Below, piece after piece: positions 1 to 6,770 of a DNA stretch of 7,653 nucleotides; positions within the stretch are counted from its first letter, which is position 1, and every line of letters begins with the position of its first letter. The notes beneath the pieces are model-generated. The model saw only the letters and a list, made by a program, of their open reading frames with translations. It ran no database searches and was not told where the DNA came from. Position numbers and translations under genes: made by a program. The DNA lies in NCBI GenBank assembly GCA_903931645.1, contig CAIZDF010000187.1, positions 1 to 7,653 of the forward strand, written 5' to 3'. The stretch comes from an uncultured Tolumonas sp. (lineage in GTDB: Bacteria; Pseudomonadota; Gammaproteobacteria; Enterobacterales; Aeromonadaceae).

Positions 1-1989
1 ACGGTAACGACCGGATTTTCCACCGTGCCCTGCATCCATATCCATACTCAGCAACAGCAAATTGTCGTCGGTTTTATTCGCCCGCAGTTTGGCGACCCAT
101 TTGGCTGGTTCCCAATACTGCACCTGTGAATCGTGCAAACCACTGACCACCAACAAATGCGGATAGGCTTGCGCTGTTACCTGATCATATGGGCTGTAGG
201 CTTTGATGTAGTCGTAAACCGCGGGTTCGCGCGGATCACCCCATTCATCATATTCACCGGTGGTTAACGGAATAGATTCATCCAGCATGGACGTCAGTGT
301 ATCGACGAACGGCACCACGGCGACGACACCCAGATAACGTTGCGGCGCCATATTCACCACCGCCCCCATTAACAAGCCGCCCGCGCTGCCGCCAGAGGCG
401 AAGACCCGCGCCGGATCGCCGTACCCTGCCGCCAGAATGCCCTCGGTCGCATCAATGAAATCAGTAAAACTGTTCATCTTTTGCAACTGACGGCCTTGTT
501 CATACCAGTGCCGGCCTAGCTCTTCACCACCGCGCACATGCGCAATCGCAAAGATAAAACCACGATCCAGCAGGCTTAAGCGGGAAGAGGCAAAATAAGG
601 CTCTTCGCTCATGCCATAGGCGCCGTAACCGTAGACCAGCAATGGGTTTTGCCCCGGTTGATAATTATCTTTGCGATAAACCAGTGACACTGGAATTTGC
701 GTACCGTCACGGGCGGCAACCCACAGTCGCTGACTTTGATAATGCTCCGGTTTGAAATCACCCAGCACCGGCTGGCGCTTCAGCATTTTGCGTTCACCGC
801 TGACAATATCCAGCGCGTAGTGTGTGGTCGGTGTGGTTAGCGAGGCATAGCCATACCGGAACTCCGGATTATCCGGATCAGGATTGGTACCCAGCCATAA
901 CACATACGCCGGATCATCCACCGCGATAGTGCGCACCTCCTGCCCTTGCAGATCGAGCTGGCGTAAGCGGGTTAAGCCAGCATCACGCTCTTCGACAAAC
1001 AAGGCGTTACGAAACAGCACAAAATCTTGCAACAGAATGTGTTCCCGCACCGGTAACAGCGCCTGCCAATGTTGTTCGGCACCATCATTCGCCAGATAGA
1101 GCGCGAAATTACGCCCTTCGCGGTTGGAGCGGATATAAAACTGCTGCTGGAAATGATCGAGGCTGTATTCATGGCCGCGACGACGCGCTAAAAACAGCGT
1201 CGGTGAGTTGTGCGGTATTTTCAGCGGCAGCAGATGCACTTCGGTGCTCATGGTGCTCGACAGCGAGATCAGCAGATATTCTTCGGAACGGCTGTGGTTG
1301 ATGTGCAGATAATAGGTGTTGTCGGCCTCTTCATACACCAAGCGGTCTTGCGCTGGTTCGGCTCCCAAGGTGTGGTAATAGACCTGATACGGCAGCAGCG
1401 TTTCACTGTCTAACCGTACATAGAAGAAACCGGCGCTATCAGCGCTCCACACCACATCACCGGAGGTGTTTTCCACCAGATCAGGCAGCCAATCACCGGT
1501 TTGCAGATTCCGCACCCGGATCTGATATTGCCGCCGCGAGACATAATCTTCGCTACAAGCCATCCAGTGGTTGCTAGGGCTGATTTCCAATGCACCCAGA
1601 TTGTAAAAATCACTGTCGCCAGCCCGCTGGTTGCCATCCAACAACAATTCGGTAGGTGCATCGGGGCGTGCGGCTAGACGTTCATACAGCGGATATTCCT
1701 GTTCCGGCAAATAACGGCTGCGATACCAATACCCTTTCAGGTAATACGGCACCGAACTGTCATCCGGCAGCTGGCGATCGACCATTTCCTGATATAACGT
1801 CTTTTGCAGCGCTTCGGTCGGCCGCAACATGGCCTCGGTATAACCATTTTCGGCCTGCAGATAATCCAGCACAGCTGGATCACTGCGCGTGTCATCACGC
1901 AACCAGTAGTAAGGGTCGATGCGTTCATCACCATGATAAGTCAGGGAATGCGGGTGAACGGCGGCAATCGGGGGAAAAATCGAGTTCAT
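1..1989 (-). CDS. ptrB: Oligopeptidase B (prolyl oligopeptidase family S9A), 3' end outside window
   Basis: Cytoplasmic serine peptidase that cleaves short peptides after Arg or Lys. I translated the minus strand from the ATG at 1989-1987 to base 1: 663 codons with no stop. The catalytic triad is visible: Ser535 in SGGSAGG (385-387), Asp620 in GLHDSQ (130-132) and His655 in AGHGGKSG (25-27). All three lie exactly three residues after the E. coli PtrB positions I recall (532, 617, 652), so the middle is collinear and about 25 residues are missing at the left edge. The N-terminus (HPHSLTYHGDERIDPYYWLRDD) is typical of the family; a beta-propeller (roughly residues 75-400) precedes the alpha/beta-hydrolase domain. 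The start is supported by AAGAGG six bases upstream. The motif holding the S1 acidic residues reads GEYDEWG (E579, D581), where E. coli has GEFEEWG. It is divergent from kefG. Family call very sure; the C-terminus was not seen. Confidence 0.96.
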   Translation of the reverse strand, partial: MNSIFPPIAAVHPHSLTYHGDERIDPYYWLRDDTRSDPAVLDYLQAENGYTEAMLRPTEALQKTLYQEMVDRQLPDDSSVPYYLKGYWYRSRYLPEQEYPLYERLAARPDAPTELLLDGNQRAGDSDFYNLGALEISPSNHWMACSEDYVSRRQYQIRVRNLQTGDWLPDLVENTSGDVVWSADSAGFFYVRLDSETLLPYQVYYHTLGAEPAQDRLVYEEADNTYYLHINHSRSEEYLLISLSSTMSTEVHLLPLKIPHNSPTLFLARRRGHEYSLDHFQQQFYIRSNREGRNFALYLANDGAEQHWQALLPVREHILLQDFVLFRNALFVEERDAGLTRLRQLDLQGQEVRTIAVDDPAYVLWLGTNPDPDNPEFRYGYASLTTPTTHYALDIVSGERKMLKRQPVLGDFKPEHYQSQRLWVAARDGTQIPVSLVYRKDNYQPGQNPLLVYGYGAYGMSEEPYFASSRLSLLDRGFIFAIAHVRGGEELGRHWYEQGRQLQKMNSFTDFIDATEGILAAGYGDPARVFASGGSAGGLLMGAVVNMAPQRYLGVVAVVPFVDTLTSMLDESIPLTTGEYDEWGDPREPAVYDYIKAYSPYDQVTAQAYPHLLVVSGLHDSQVQYWEPAKWVAKLRANKTDDNLLLLSMDMDAGHGGKSGRYR

Positions 1990-2020
1990 ACTACGCCTCT
2001 TATCCTGTTGAAATGCAGTG

Positions 2021-2047
2021 ACTATATGCAAAAGCATATCACAGCAA
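2021..2047 (-). promoter_or_regulatory. Candidate ptrB promoter with overlapping inverted repeat
   Basis: Read on the minus strand, TTGCTG (2047-2042) and TATAGT (2026-2021) resemble -35 and -10 boxes, though the 15-bp spacer is short. The -10 box partly overlaps a perfect 6-bp inverted repeat, ATATGC-AAAA-GCATAT (2024-2039), which could be an operator or may be chance in AT-rich DNA. It lies about 30 bp before the ptrB start codon. Weak support. Confidence 0.35.
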
Positions 2048-2160
2048 ACCCGAATGGCATCCGACGCGCTTAACAGGATGATAACAAAGTAAGATTTTGC
2101 TAAAAGAAAAGCCGCATGCCAGCGTCAGATGTTTTATCCTTGTAGCCCTGTGTGAACTAA

Positions 2161-2197
2161 GCTGAATAAGACGCCGTCCTGTATTTTCTTATTCAGC
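2161..2197 (+). promoter_or_regulatory. Perfect 11-bp hairpin / inverted repeat in kefG leader
   Basis: GCTGAATAAGA (2161-2171) is the exact reverse complement of TCTTATTCAGC (2187-2197), with a 15-nt spacer. The repeat ends five bases before the GGGAGG ribosome site of kefG, so in RNA it would be a leader hairpin, and in DNA a dyad operator. No U-run follows, so it is not an ordinary intrinsic terminator. A possible -10-like TAAGCT (2158-2163) touches its left arm, but no convincing -35 was found. The role (operator or leader structure) is inference. Confidence 0.55.
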
Positions 2198-2427
2198 GAC
2201 CCGGGAGGTGGTGGCCATCTATGAAACGTATTTTGATTATCTTCGCGCATCCGGGCTATCACCGCTCACATGCCAACCGAGCCATGTTGAAAGGCCTGAA
2301 AGGGCTGGAAGACGTCAAAGTACATGATTTATATCAACATTACCCCAACATGTTTATTGACGTCGCCCGTGAACAACGCATGCTGCGCGATTACGATATT
2401 ATTATTTTTCAGCATCCGTTTTACTGG

Positions 2428-2430
2428 TAG
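2428..2430 (+). other. In-frame amber stop codon (TAG) interrupting kefG
   Basis: TAG at codon 70, between TTTTACTGG (FYW) and TCCTGCCCT (SCP). Both flanks are well conserved, the frame is unchanged and no base is inserted or deleted. The following T is a context usually associated with efficient termination, so readthrough has no special support from the sequence. Confidence 0.9.
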
Positions 2431-2805
2431 TCCTGCCCTGCCATCTTAAAAGAGTGGATGGATCAGGTGCTGGAATATGGTTACGCCTTTGGCCCGGAAG
2501 GGAATGCGCTAAAACATAAATTTCTAATGTCTGCCGTTACTACTGGCGGGAGTGCCGTTTCCTATTCCACCGGTGGACATAACCATCATCCGATCACGGA
2601 CTATCTGTTACCGTTTCAACAAAGTGGTCTGATGTGCGGCATGCGCTGGCTACCACCCTTTGTGGTGTATGGTTATCACAGTGTTGCCGATCCGGAATAT
2701 CTGAAAATGAAAGGTCAGCAATATCGTCGCCTGCTGACCGCGCTGCGCGATGAAGAGCTCACGCCGCAGCAACTGCATAATGCCACTTATCTGACCGACC
2801 TGCTT

Positions 2806-2811
2806 AAGGAG
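2806..2811 (+). promoter_or_regulatory. Ribosome binding site deciding the kefB start, inside the kefG end
   Basis: AAGGAG lies five bases before the ATG at 2817 but only two bases before the GTG at 2814, so the ATG is preferred. The kefG stop and kefB start share one base (TGATG, 2815-2819), a typical translational-coupling arrangement. Confidence 0.75.
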
Positions 2812-2816
2812 CTGTG

Positions 2817-4679
2817 ATGGAGCAAAGTCTGCTGTTTGATGCTGCCATCTTTCTGACCGCCGCGGTGGTTTCTGTACCGATTGCCCGTCGTTTAGGGTTG
2901 GGTTCGGTGCTGGGATATCTGATTGCTGGCGTGGTGATCGGCCCTTATCTGTTTAATTTTGTCGGCGCCAACGACAGCGTCATGCATGTCGCGGAATTTG
3001 GTGTGGTGCTGATGCTGTTTCTGATCGGGCTGGAACTCAAACCGGCGCTGTTATGGCAATTGAAAGGCCCCATCATCGGCATTGGTGGTAGTCAGGTGTT
3101 ATTTACTACCATCGCCTTTTCATTGATTGCTCTGGTGTTTGATCTGCGTTGGCAACAGGCCATTGCCATTGGCATGATCCTGGCGCTTTCATCGACGGCG
3201 ATTGTGCTGCAAAGCCTCACCGAACGACGCATGCTGAAAAGTGAAGCCGGACAGACCAGTTTCTCCGTGCTGTTGTTTCAAGATATTGCCGTTATTCCCA
3301 TGCTGGCGTTGTTGCCGTTTCTGGCGCCGGGGCTAAAAACGGTGACCGAAACCAGCTCCATGAGCGGCTGGCAAAGTGGCTCGCTGATCGCGCTGGTTAT
3401 CGCCGGTATTATCCTCGGCGGGCACTACCTGATGCGACCGGTGTTTCGTTTTATCGCCCAATCGGGCTTACGTGAAATCTTCGTCGCGGCAGCGTTATTG
3501 CTGGTGATCTTGACGGCATTAGCCACCGAATCCGTCGGTTTATCACCGGCACTCGGCACCTTCCTCGCCGGCGTGGTTTTGGCAGAAAGCGAATATCGCC
3601 ATGAGCTGGAAGCCAACATTGAGCCGTTTAAGGGGCTGTTACTCGGGCTGTTTTTTATCTCAGTGGGTGCTGGCATCAACTTCTCGTTACTGGCCGAACA
3701 CCCGTTCCTGATCGCCGGCTTGTTGTTGTTGCTACTAGTGGTTAAATTCCTGATTTTACAAGGTGTCGGCGGTCTGGCGCACATGGCACATGGCCATCGC
3801 TGGTCGTTTTCTTTTGCCTTGGCGCAAGGTAGTGAATTTGCCTTTGTACTGTTCTCGTTTGCCCATCAATTAAAATTGTTTAATACGGAACTGACGGCAT
3901 TATTGACGTTAACTGTGGCGTTATCGATGGCCTTTACACCGTTGTTGTTGATGTTAAATAGTCACCTGCAGACGCAGTGGCAACAGCAGGAAGACCAACA
4001 GCGTGAAGCTGATCCGATTGATGAACAAGATAACCCGGTGATCATCGTTGGCTTTGGTCGTTTCGGTCAGGTGATTGGCCGTTTGCTGCACGCCCACGGT
4101 ATCGGCACCACGGTATTGGATAACGATGTCGCACATATCGATATGCTGCGCAAATACGGCTACAAAGTGTTTTATGGTGATGCCGACCGTATTGATTTAC
4201 TGCAAGCGGCCGGTGCCGGTAAAGCTAAACTGCTGATTGTGGCGGTCAGTAATCAGGCGAAATCCATCGCACTGTGTGAGCTGGCACACCGCCATTTTCC
4301 GCAATTAAAAATTCTGGTTCGTGCGGTCGATCGCGCGCACGCACATCAGTTGCTGCAATTGGGTGTCGAATTGATCTATCGTGAAACAGTAGGCTCTGCT
4401 GTCGATCTGGGTGTCGCAGCGTTACGTCAGCTGGGTATCCGCGGAAATCTGGCATGGCGTGCCGGACAAACATTTAAAGAACACGATGAAAAACTATTAC
4501 GCGAACAGACTGCATTCCTCGACGACGAAAAAATGTATATCACCAAGAGCGTGCAATACCGTCACCTGCTGGCGGAGATGCTGAAAGCGACCCAAGAAGA
4601 TCGCCACAGCGAATTGATGCACGCCTGGGAACATATGGACGACGAAGATGCGGATGATGATCATGAGGGCACGCACTAA
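2817..4679 (+). CDS. kefB: Glutathione-gated potassium/proton antiporter KefB (CPA2 family)
   Basis: Inner-membrane K+ efflux system, held shut by glutathione and opened by glutathione-electrophile adducts; K+ leaves in exchange for H+, acidifying and protecting the cytoplasm. From the ATG at 2817 the product is 620 residues, close to E. coli KefB (601) and KefC (620). Residues 1 to about 385 form a hydrophobic CPA2 exchanger domain with GSVLGYLIAGVVIGP, ALSSTAIVLQSL and VLLFQDIAVIP. The cytoplasmic regulatory loop reads HELEANIEPFKG (H262 onward). A KTN (RCK-type) domain starts near residue 405 with the nucleotide-binding GFGRFGQ (412-418), followed by MLRKYGYKVFYGDADR. Those segments match KefB better than KefC. 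The C-terminus is an unusual Asp/Glu/His-rich tail (HAWEHMDDEDADDDHEGTH). It overlaps the kefG stop by one base and is followed by uspA after 14 nt. Loss of upstream kefG translation could lower its expression. Confidence 0.95.
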   Translation: MEQSLLFDAAIFLTAAVVSVPIARRLGLGSVLGYLIAGVVIGPYLFNFVGANDSVMHVAEFGVVLMLFLIGLELKPALLWQLKGPIIGIGGSQVLFTTIAFSLIALVFDLRWQQAIAIGMILALSSTAIVLQSLTERRMLKSEAGQTSFSVLLFQDIAVIPMLALLPFLAPGLKTVTETSSMSGWQSGSLIALVIAGIILGGHYLMRPVFRFIAQSGLREIFVAAALLLVILTALATESVGLSPALGTFLAGVVLAESEYRHELEANIEPFKGLLLGLFFISVGAGINFSLLAEHPFLIAGLLLLLLVVKFLILQGVGGLAHMAHGHRWSFSFALAQGSEFAFVLFSFAHQLKLFNTELTALLTLTVALSMAFTPLLLMLNSHLQTQWQQQEDQQREADPIDEQDNPVIIVGFGRFGQVIGRLLHAHGIGTTVLDNDVAHIDMLRKYGYKVFYGDADRIDLLQAAGAGKAKLLIVAVSNQAKSIALCELAHRHFPQLKILVRAVDRAHAHQLLQLGVELIYRETVGSAVDLGVAALRQLGIRGNLAWRAGQTFKEHDEKLLREQTAFLDDEKMYITKSVQYRHLLAEMLKATQEDRHSELMHAWEHMDDEDADDDHEGTH

Positions 4680-4693
4680 GCCCGGGAGGATTT

Positions 4694-5137
4694 ATGAACC
4701 AAGACTATACCTATCAGCATGTTTTAGTGGCACTGGACATTAACGACGATTTCCAGCCGATCCTGGGAAAAGCCATCGCGCTGGCGCGCCGCAATAACGC
4801 CAAACTGTCAGTGTTGCATGTGGATATCAATCTGCGCGATCTGTACACCGAGATGGTTGATATCGACGTCGAGCGTGTGCAGCGCAAAGTGCTGGCCGAT
4901 ACCAAAAACAAACTGGACACTATTCTGGCCGGCATCGATTATCCGCTGGAGCGCAGCATGGTGATGTGTGGCGATTTGGTGGAAGAAGTGAACCAAGTCG
5001 TTGAAGCACAAGGTGTTGATTTGCTGGTTTGTGGCCACCATCAATCTTTCTGGAACTTACTGGCCTCCGCTGCCCGGCAATTAATGAACTCTGTAACCTG
5101 CGATCTGTTGATCGTGCCATTCAGCGGTCGTAAATAA
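4694..5137 (+). CDS. uspA: Universal stress protein A
   Basis: Small cytoplasmic stress-response protein of 147 residues, near the 144 of E. coli UspA. Diagnostic segments are HVLVALDIN at the N-terminus, LHVDINLRDLYTEMVDIDV (41-59), CGDLVEEV (92-99), VCGHHQSFW (112-120), SAARQLMNSV (125-134) and LLIVPF near the end. Like classical UspA, it lacks the ATP-binding G-2X-G-9X-G(S/T) signature: after CGHH comes QSFW and SARQL-type sequence. GGAGG (4685-4689) sits four bases before the ATG. It follows kefB by 14 nt, so co-transcription is likely; whether it also has its own promoter inside the kefB end was not resolved. The pairing fits a general stress operon. Its exact biochemical role is unclear in the family. 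Confidence 0.95.
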   Translation: MNQDYTYQHVLVALDINDDFQPILGKAIALARRNNAKLSVLHVDINLRDLYTEMVDIDVERVQRKVLADTKNKLDTILAGIDYPLERSMVMCGDLVEEVNQVVEAQGVDLLVCGHHQSFWNLLASAARQLMNSVTCDLLIVPFSGRK

Positions 5138-5148
5138 AAATTGGGCTC

Positions 5149-5177
5149 GTGATGTCTGCAAAGGCATCACTATTTTT
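5149..5177 (+). terminator. Intrinsic terminator after uspA
   Basis: GTGATGTC (5149-5156) pairs with GGCATCAC (5163-5170), eight pairs including one G-T, with loop TGCAAA, followed by TATTTTT. It starts 11 bases after the uspA stop. Moderately strong; it would end the kefG-kefB-uspA transcript. Confidence 0.75.
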
Positions 5178-5216
5178 GTACCTGTATCAAATTTTTTCTT
5201 TCCTCCCTTGCTGAAA

Positions 5217-5239
5217 ACACAAAATTTCAACATTTGTGT
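5217..5239. repeat. 7-bp inverted repeat upstream of the acidic-protein -10 box
   Basis: ACACAAA (5217-5223) and TTTGTGT (5233-5239) are exact reverse complements separated by nine bases. The dyad covers about -20 to -40 relative to the predicted start site and abuts the -10 box, so a regulator bound here could act on the promoter. No regulator family is recognised. Confidence 0.4.
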
Positions 5240-5250
5240 CTACACTAAAA
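5240..5250 (+). promoter_or_regulatory. RpoS-like -10 element for the acidic mini-protein gene
   Basis: CTACACTAAAA, preceded by T at 5239, agrees closely with the sigma-S -10 consensus KCTAYRCTTAA; the only mismatch is A for T at the ninth position. No good -35 box is seen at the right distance, which sigma-S tolerates. The start site would be near 5253, leaving a leader of about 24 nt. Confidence 0.5.
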
Positions 5251-5263
5251 ATGATTTTTCATT

Positions 5264-5269
5264 AAGGAG
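5264..5269 (+). promoter_or_regulatory. Ribosome binding site deciding the mini-protein start
   Basis: AAGGAG seven bases before the ATG at 5277 is close to ideal. It argues against the longer reading from the TTG at 5208, which has no such site and would start upstream of the predicted -10 box. Confidence 0.8.
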
Positions 5270-5276
5270 ACTCGAC

Positions 5277-5435
5277 ATGACAGGGTATCACGCCGGTTTA
5301 GATGACGAAGATGAAGATTTTGGGGATGGTCCGGAAGACGATGAAGGTTATGAACCGGACTGGGATGACGAAGATGAAGAGTGGAACGATGGTGAAGATG
5401 ACTTCGACCTCGATCCGGATGATGAAGAAGAGTAA
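5277..5435 (+). CDS. Extremely acidic 52-residue protein of unknown function
   Basis: I do not recognise this family. The product has 52 residues, of which 30 are Asp or Glu (18 D, 12 E); it contains no Lys, Arg or Cys and one His, so it is highly negative and probably disordered on its own. There is no signal peptide or membrane segment. It contains two similar units of about 21 residues: DDEDEDFGDG (9-18) and DDEDEEWNDG (30-39), each followed by another acidic stretch with aromatic residues. Start choice rests on the AAGGAG site. The gene stands alone between two terminators, with an RpoS-like -10 element, which makes real expression likely. Possible roles are binding of divalent metals, of a basic protein partner, or DNA mimicry; none is shown. 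The next gene encodes a metallochaperone-type GTPase, but a functional link is only positional. Confidence 0.82.
   Translation: MTGYHAGLDDEDEDFGDGPEDDEGYEPDWDDEDEEWNDGEDDFDLDPDDEEE
5301..5380 (+). repeat. Direct repeat inside the acidic mini-protein gene
   Basis: GATGACGAAGATGAAGA occurs at 5301-5317 and again, identical, at 5364-5380. GATGGT also recurs at the same 63-nt period (5325 and 5388). The spacing is exactly 21 codons, so the two units are in frame and encode the two acidic modules. Confidence 0.75.
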
Positions 5436-5443
5436 ATTCGCTT

Positions 5444-5474
5444 AACGCCAGCAGCCCTGCTGGCGTTGTTTTTT
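5444..5474 (+). terminator. Strong intrinsic terminator after the acidic mini-protein gene
   Basis: AACGCCAGCA (5444-5453) pairs perfectly with TGCTGGCGTT (5458-5467) around the loop GCCC, followed by G and six T. It starts eight bases after the stop codon, marking the gene as a separate transcription unit. Confidence 0.92.
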
Positions 5475-5482
5475 GCACAGCA

Positions 5483-5510
5483 CTGAACTTTCGGCAGCAG
5501 CTGTTATACC
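5483..5510 (+). promoter_or_regulatory. Candidate promoter for the COG0523 GTPase gene
   Basis: CTGAAC (5483-5488) and TATACC (5505-5510) are separated by 16 bp, and TGT directly before the latter makes an extended -10 (TGTTATACC). The position just after the terminator and about 60 bp before the start codon is sensible. Moderate-to-weak match. Confidence 0.4.
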
Positions 5511-5568
5511 ATGACAGTATTACTTATTGCGTCTGACGCGATGACACGCCGATATCAGGAACAACCGC

Positions 5569-6675
5569 ATGTCTGAATCTCATTTCGATACCGAAGATTT
5601 TCGTATTCCCGTCACCGTGTTGACCGGCTTTCTCGGCAGCGGTAAAACCACCCTGTTGAATTACTGGGTCAAACAGCCGGAAATGGCCAATTGTGCTGTC
5701 TTAATTAATGAATTCGGCGCAGTCGGTCTCGATCACCATCTGGTGGAAAAACTGGATGATAACGTAGTGATGCTGGAGTCCGGCTGCGTCTGCTGCACAG
5801 TACAAGGCGATCTGGTCAACGCACTGCGCGATCTGTTCATGCGCGCCATGCGTCGTGAAATTAAACCCTTTCAGCGCGTATTGATTGAAACCACAGGGCT
5901 GGCCGACCCCGGCCCAGTGTTATTTACCCTGCGTAATGATCCATTTTTTGCCCAGCGTTATCGCTTCGACGGTACAGTCACGGTGGTGGATGTCTGCCAT
6001 ATCGAACAACAACTGACCCAACAATATGAAGCGGTAAAACAAGTGGCACTGGCGGACATGCTGGTGTTAAGTAAAAGCGATCTGGCCGATTTTGGTGTGT
6101 TGCCGGGCGTTGAGGCATTACTACAACGTATCAACCCGATGGCACCACGACATATCGCTATCAAAGGTCAATTATCCCCTGCTGTGCTTGAGCAAAACGG
6201 CCCATTTGGTAGTGGTTCACAACGCAGCACGCAGGAGATCCGCCAGTGGTTGCAAGGCGCCATTACCGAGTTAGGCTTGGCATCGCCAATGAAACCCGCC
6301 GTTGCTTCGCATTCCCCGTTAGTAGCCAATGCCCCGCTCAGCAGCGCACACAGTGACGTCGAAGCCTTCTGTTTGCGTTACACAAAACCAATGCCAACGG
6401 CACGCTTTCTCGATGGCTTACGCATGGTACAGATGCGTTACCCGGAACGGCTATTACGCTTTAAAGCGATCCTCTGGCTGGAAGAACAACAGCAGCCGGT
6501 CGTGGTGCATGGCGTGCATGACCAGCTATATCCGATCATGAATTTGCCGGAATGGCCAACTGGTGAACCAGTCAGTGAACTAGTCTTTATCATGAAACAG
6601 ACCGATCGGCGGGAAGTCGAAGAAATGTTGCAGGAAGAGTTTTTCCCTAAATATCCCAGATTCCAATATGAATAA
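5569..6675 (+). CDS. COG0523 (CobW/YjiA-type) metal-binding GTPase, probable metallochaperone
   Basis: G3E-family P-loop GTPase; relatives deliver zinc, cobalt or nickel to client proteins using GTP hydrolysis. It has 368 residues, longer than E. coli YjiA (318). The Walker A motif is GFLGSGKTT (20-28), NEFGAVGLD (48-56) follows, and the family metal-binding CxCC lies in SGCVCC (C73, C75, C76). ETTGLADPGP (107-116) is the Walker-B-side motif. The guanine-specificity motif reads SKSD (168-171) where NKxD is usual. Residues about 205-260 are a low-conservation linker rich in Ser, Pro and Ala. A CobW C-terminal domain covers about 263-357 (EAFCLRYTKPMP, LRFKAILWLEE, VVVHGVHDQLYP). There is no His-rich metal loop. 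AGGA (5557-5560) lies eight bases before the ATG. I give no symbol because subgroups of this family cannot be told apart reliably by eye. The carbonic anhydrase gene downstream is a possible client, by position only. Confidence 0.92.
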   Translation: MSESHFDTEDFRIPVTVLTGFLGSGKTTLLNYWVKQPEMANCAVLINEFGAVGLDHHLVEKLDDNVVMLESGCVCCTVQGDLVNALRDLFMRAMRREIKPFQRVLIETTGLADPGPVLFTLRNDPFFAQRYRFDGTVTVVDVCHIEQQLTQQYEAVKQVALADMLVLSKSDLADFGVLPGVEALLQRINPMAPRHIAIKGQLSPAVLEQNGPFGSGSQRSTQEIRQWLQGAITELGLASPMKPAVASHSPLVANAPLSSAHSDVEAFCLRYTKPMPTARFLDGLRMVQMRYPERLLRFKAILWLEEQQQPVVVHGVHDQLYPIMNLPEWPTGEPVSELVFIMKQTDRREVEEMLQEEFFPKYPRFQYE

Positions 6676-6770
6676 CAGCAGAACATGCTAACCGAGAAGG
6701 CATGTGACAATCTGATACAAACTGAAGGGTTGCATTTCGGCTTATGCCGGGGTATTTCTGATGCCTCTTT

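Larger units (their letters stand above)
2221..2817 (+). pseudogene. kefG: KefG-like NAD(P)H:quinone oxidoreductase, activator of KefB, interrupted by an in-frame amber codon
   Basis: Flavodoxin-fold FMN protein that, in E. coli, binds and activates the KefB efflux system. The first 69 codons read MKRILIIFAHPGYHRSHANR to IIIFQHPFYW; then TAG (2428-2430) replaces codon 70. The same frame continues without error for 128 more codons (SCPAILKEWMDQVLEYG to LLKEL) up to TGA at 2815-2817. Known KefG has Y-SCPALLKEW here, so one base change from a Tyr codon (TAT/TAC to TAG) explains the stop. The lost residue sits in the conserved HPxYxYS loop near the flavin site; the TTGGSAVSY segment follows. Read through, the product would be 198 residues, against about 184 in E. 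coli. SCPAxLKEW and the kefB neighbour favour KefG over KefF. The ribosome site GGGAGG (2203-2208) lies 12 nt from the ATG, slightly far. An ATG at 2458 could at best make a 119-residue fragment lacking the N-terminal flavin fold. A sequencing error, a recent null mutation and readthrough cannot be told apart here. Confidence 0.85.

Noticed and set aside
1656..2021. Plus-strand open frames across ptrB (such as 1656-2021 and 1210-1413)
   Set aside because: They lie opposite a clear 663-codon gene with an intact catalytic triad, and lack ribosome sites and recognisable protein features.
2131..2163. sigma-S-type promoter for kefG using CTAAGCT (2157-2163)
   Set aside because: The fifth consensus position fails and no acceptable -35 is found at 16-18 bp; too weak to list as a feature.
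2814..2816. GTG at 2814 as the kefB start
   Set aside because: It lies only two bases after AAGGAG; the ATG at 2817 has better spacing and forms a standard TGATG overlap.
2458..2817. Independent 119-residue gene starting at the ATG at 2458
   Set aside because: It is the C-terminal part of kefG in the same frame. The nearest purine-rich stretch (AAAAGAG) is only three bases away, and the product would lack the N-terminal flavin-binding half.
5208..5276. N-terminal extension of the acidic protein from the TTG at 5208
   Set aside because: It would cross the predicted -10 element and the ideal ribosome site, and the extra 23 residues are basic and polar, unlike the rest.
6738..6749. CGGC-TTAT-GCCG hairpin as a terminator for the COG0523 gene
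   Set aside because: The stem is only four pairs and no T run follows. An earlier ACATGC/GCATGT pair (around 6684-6706) also lacks a T run. Readthrough into the anhydrase gene stays possible.
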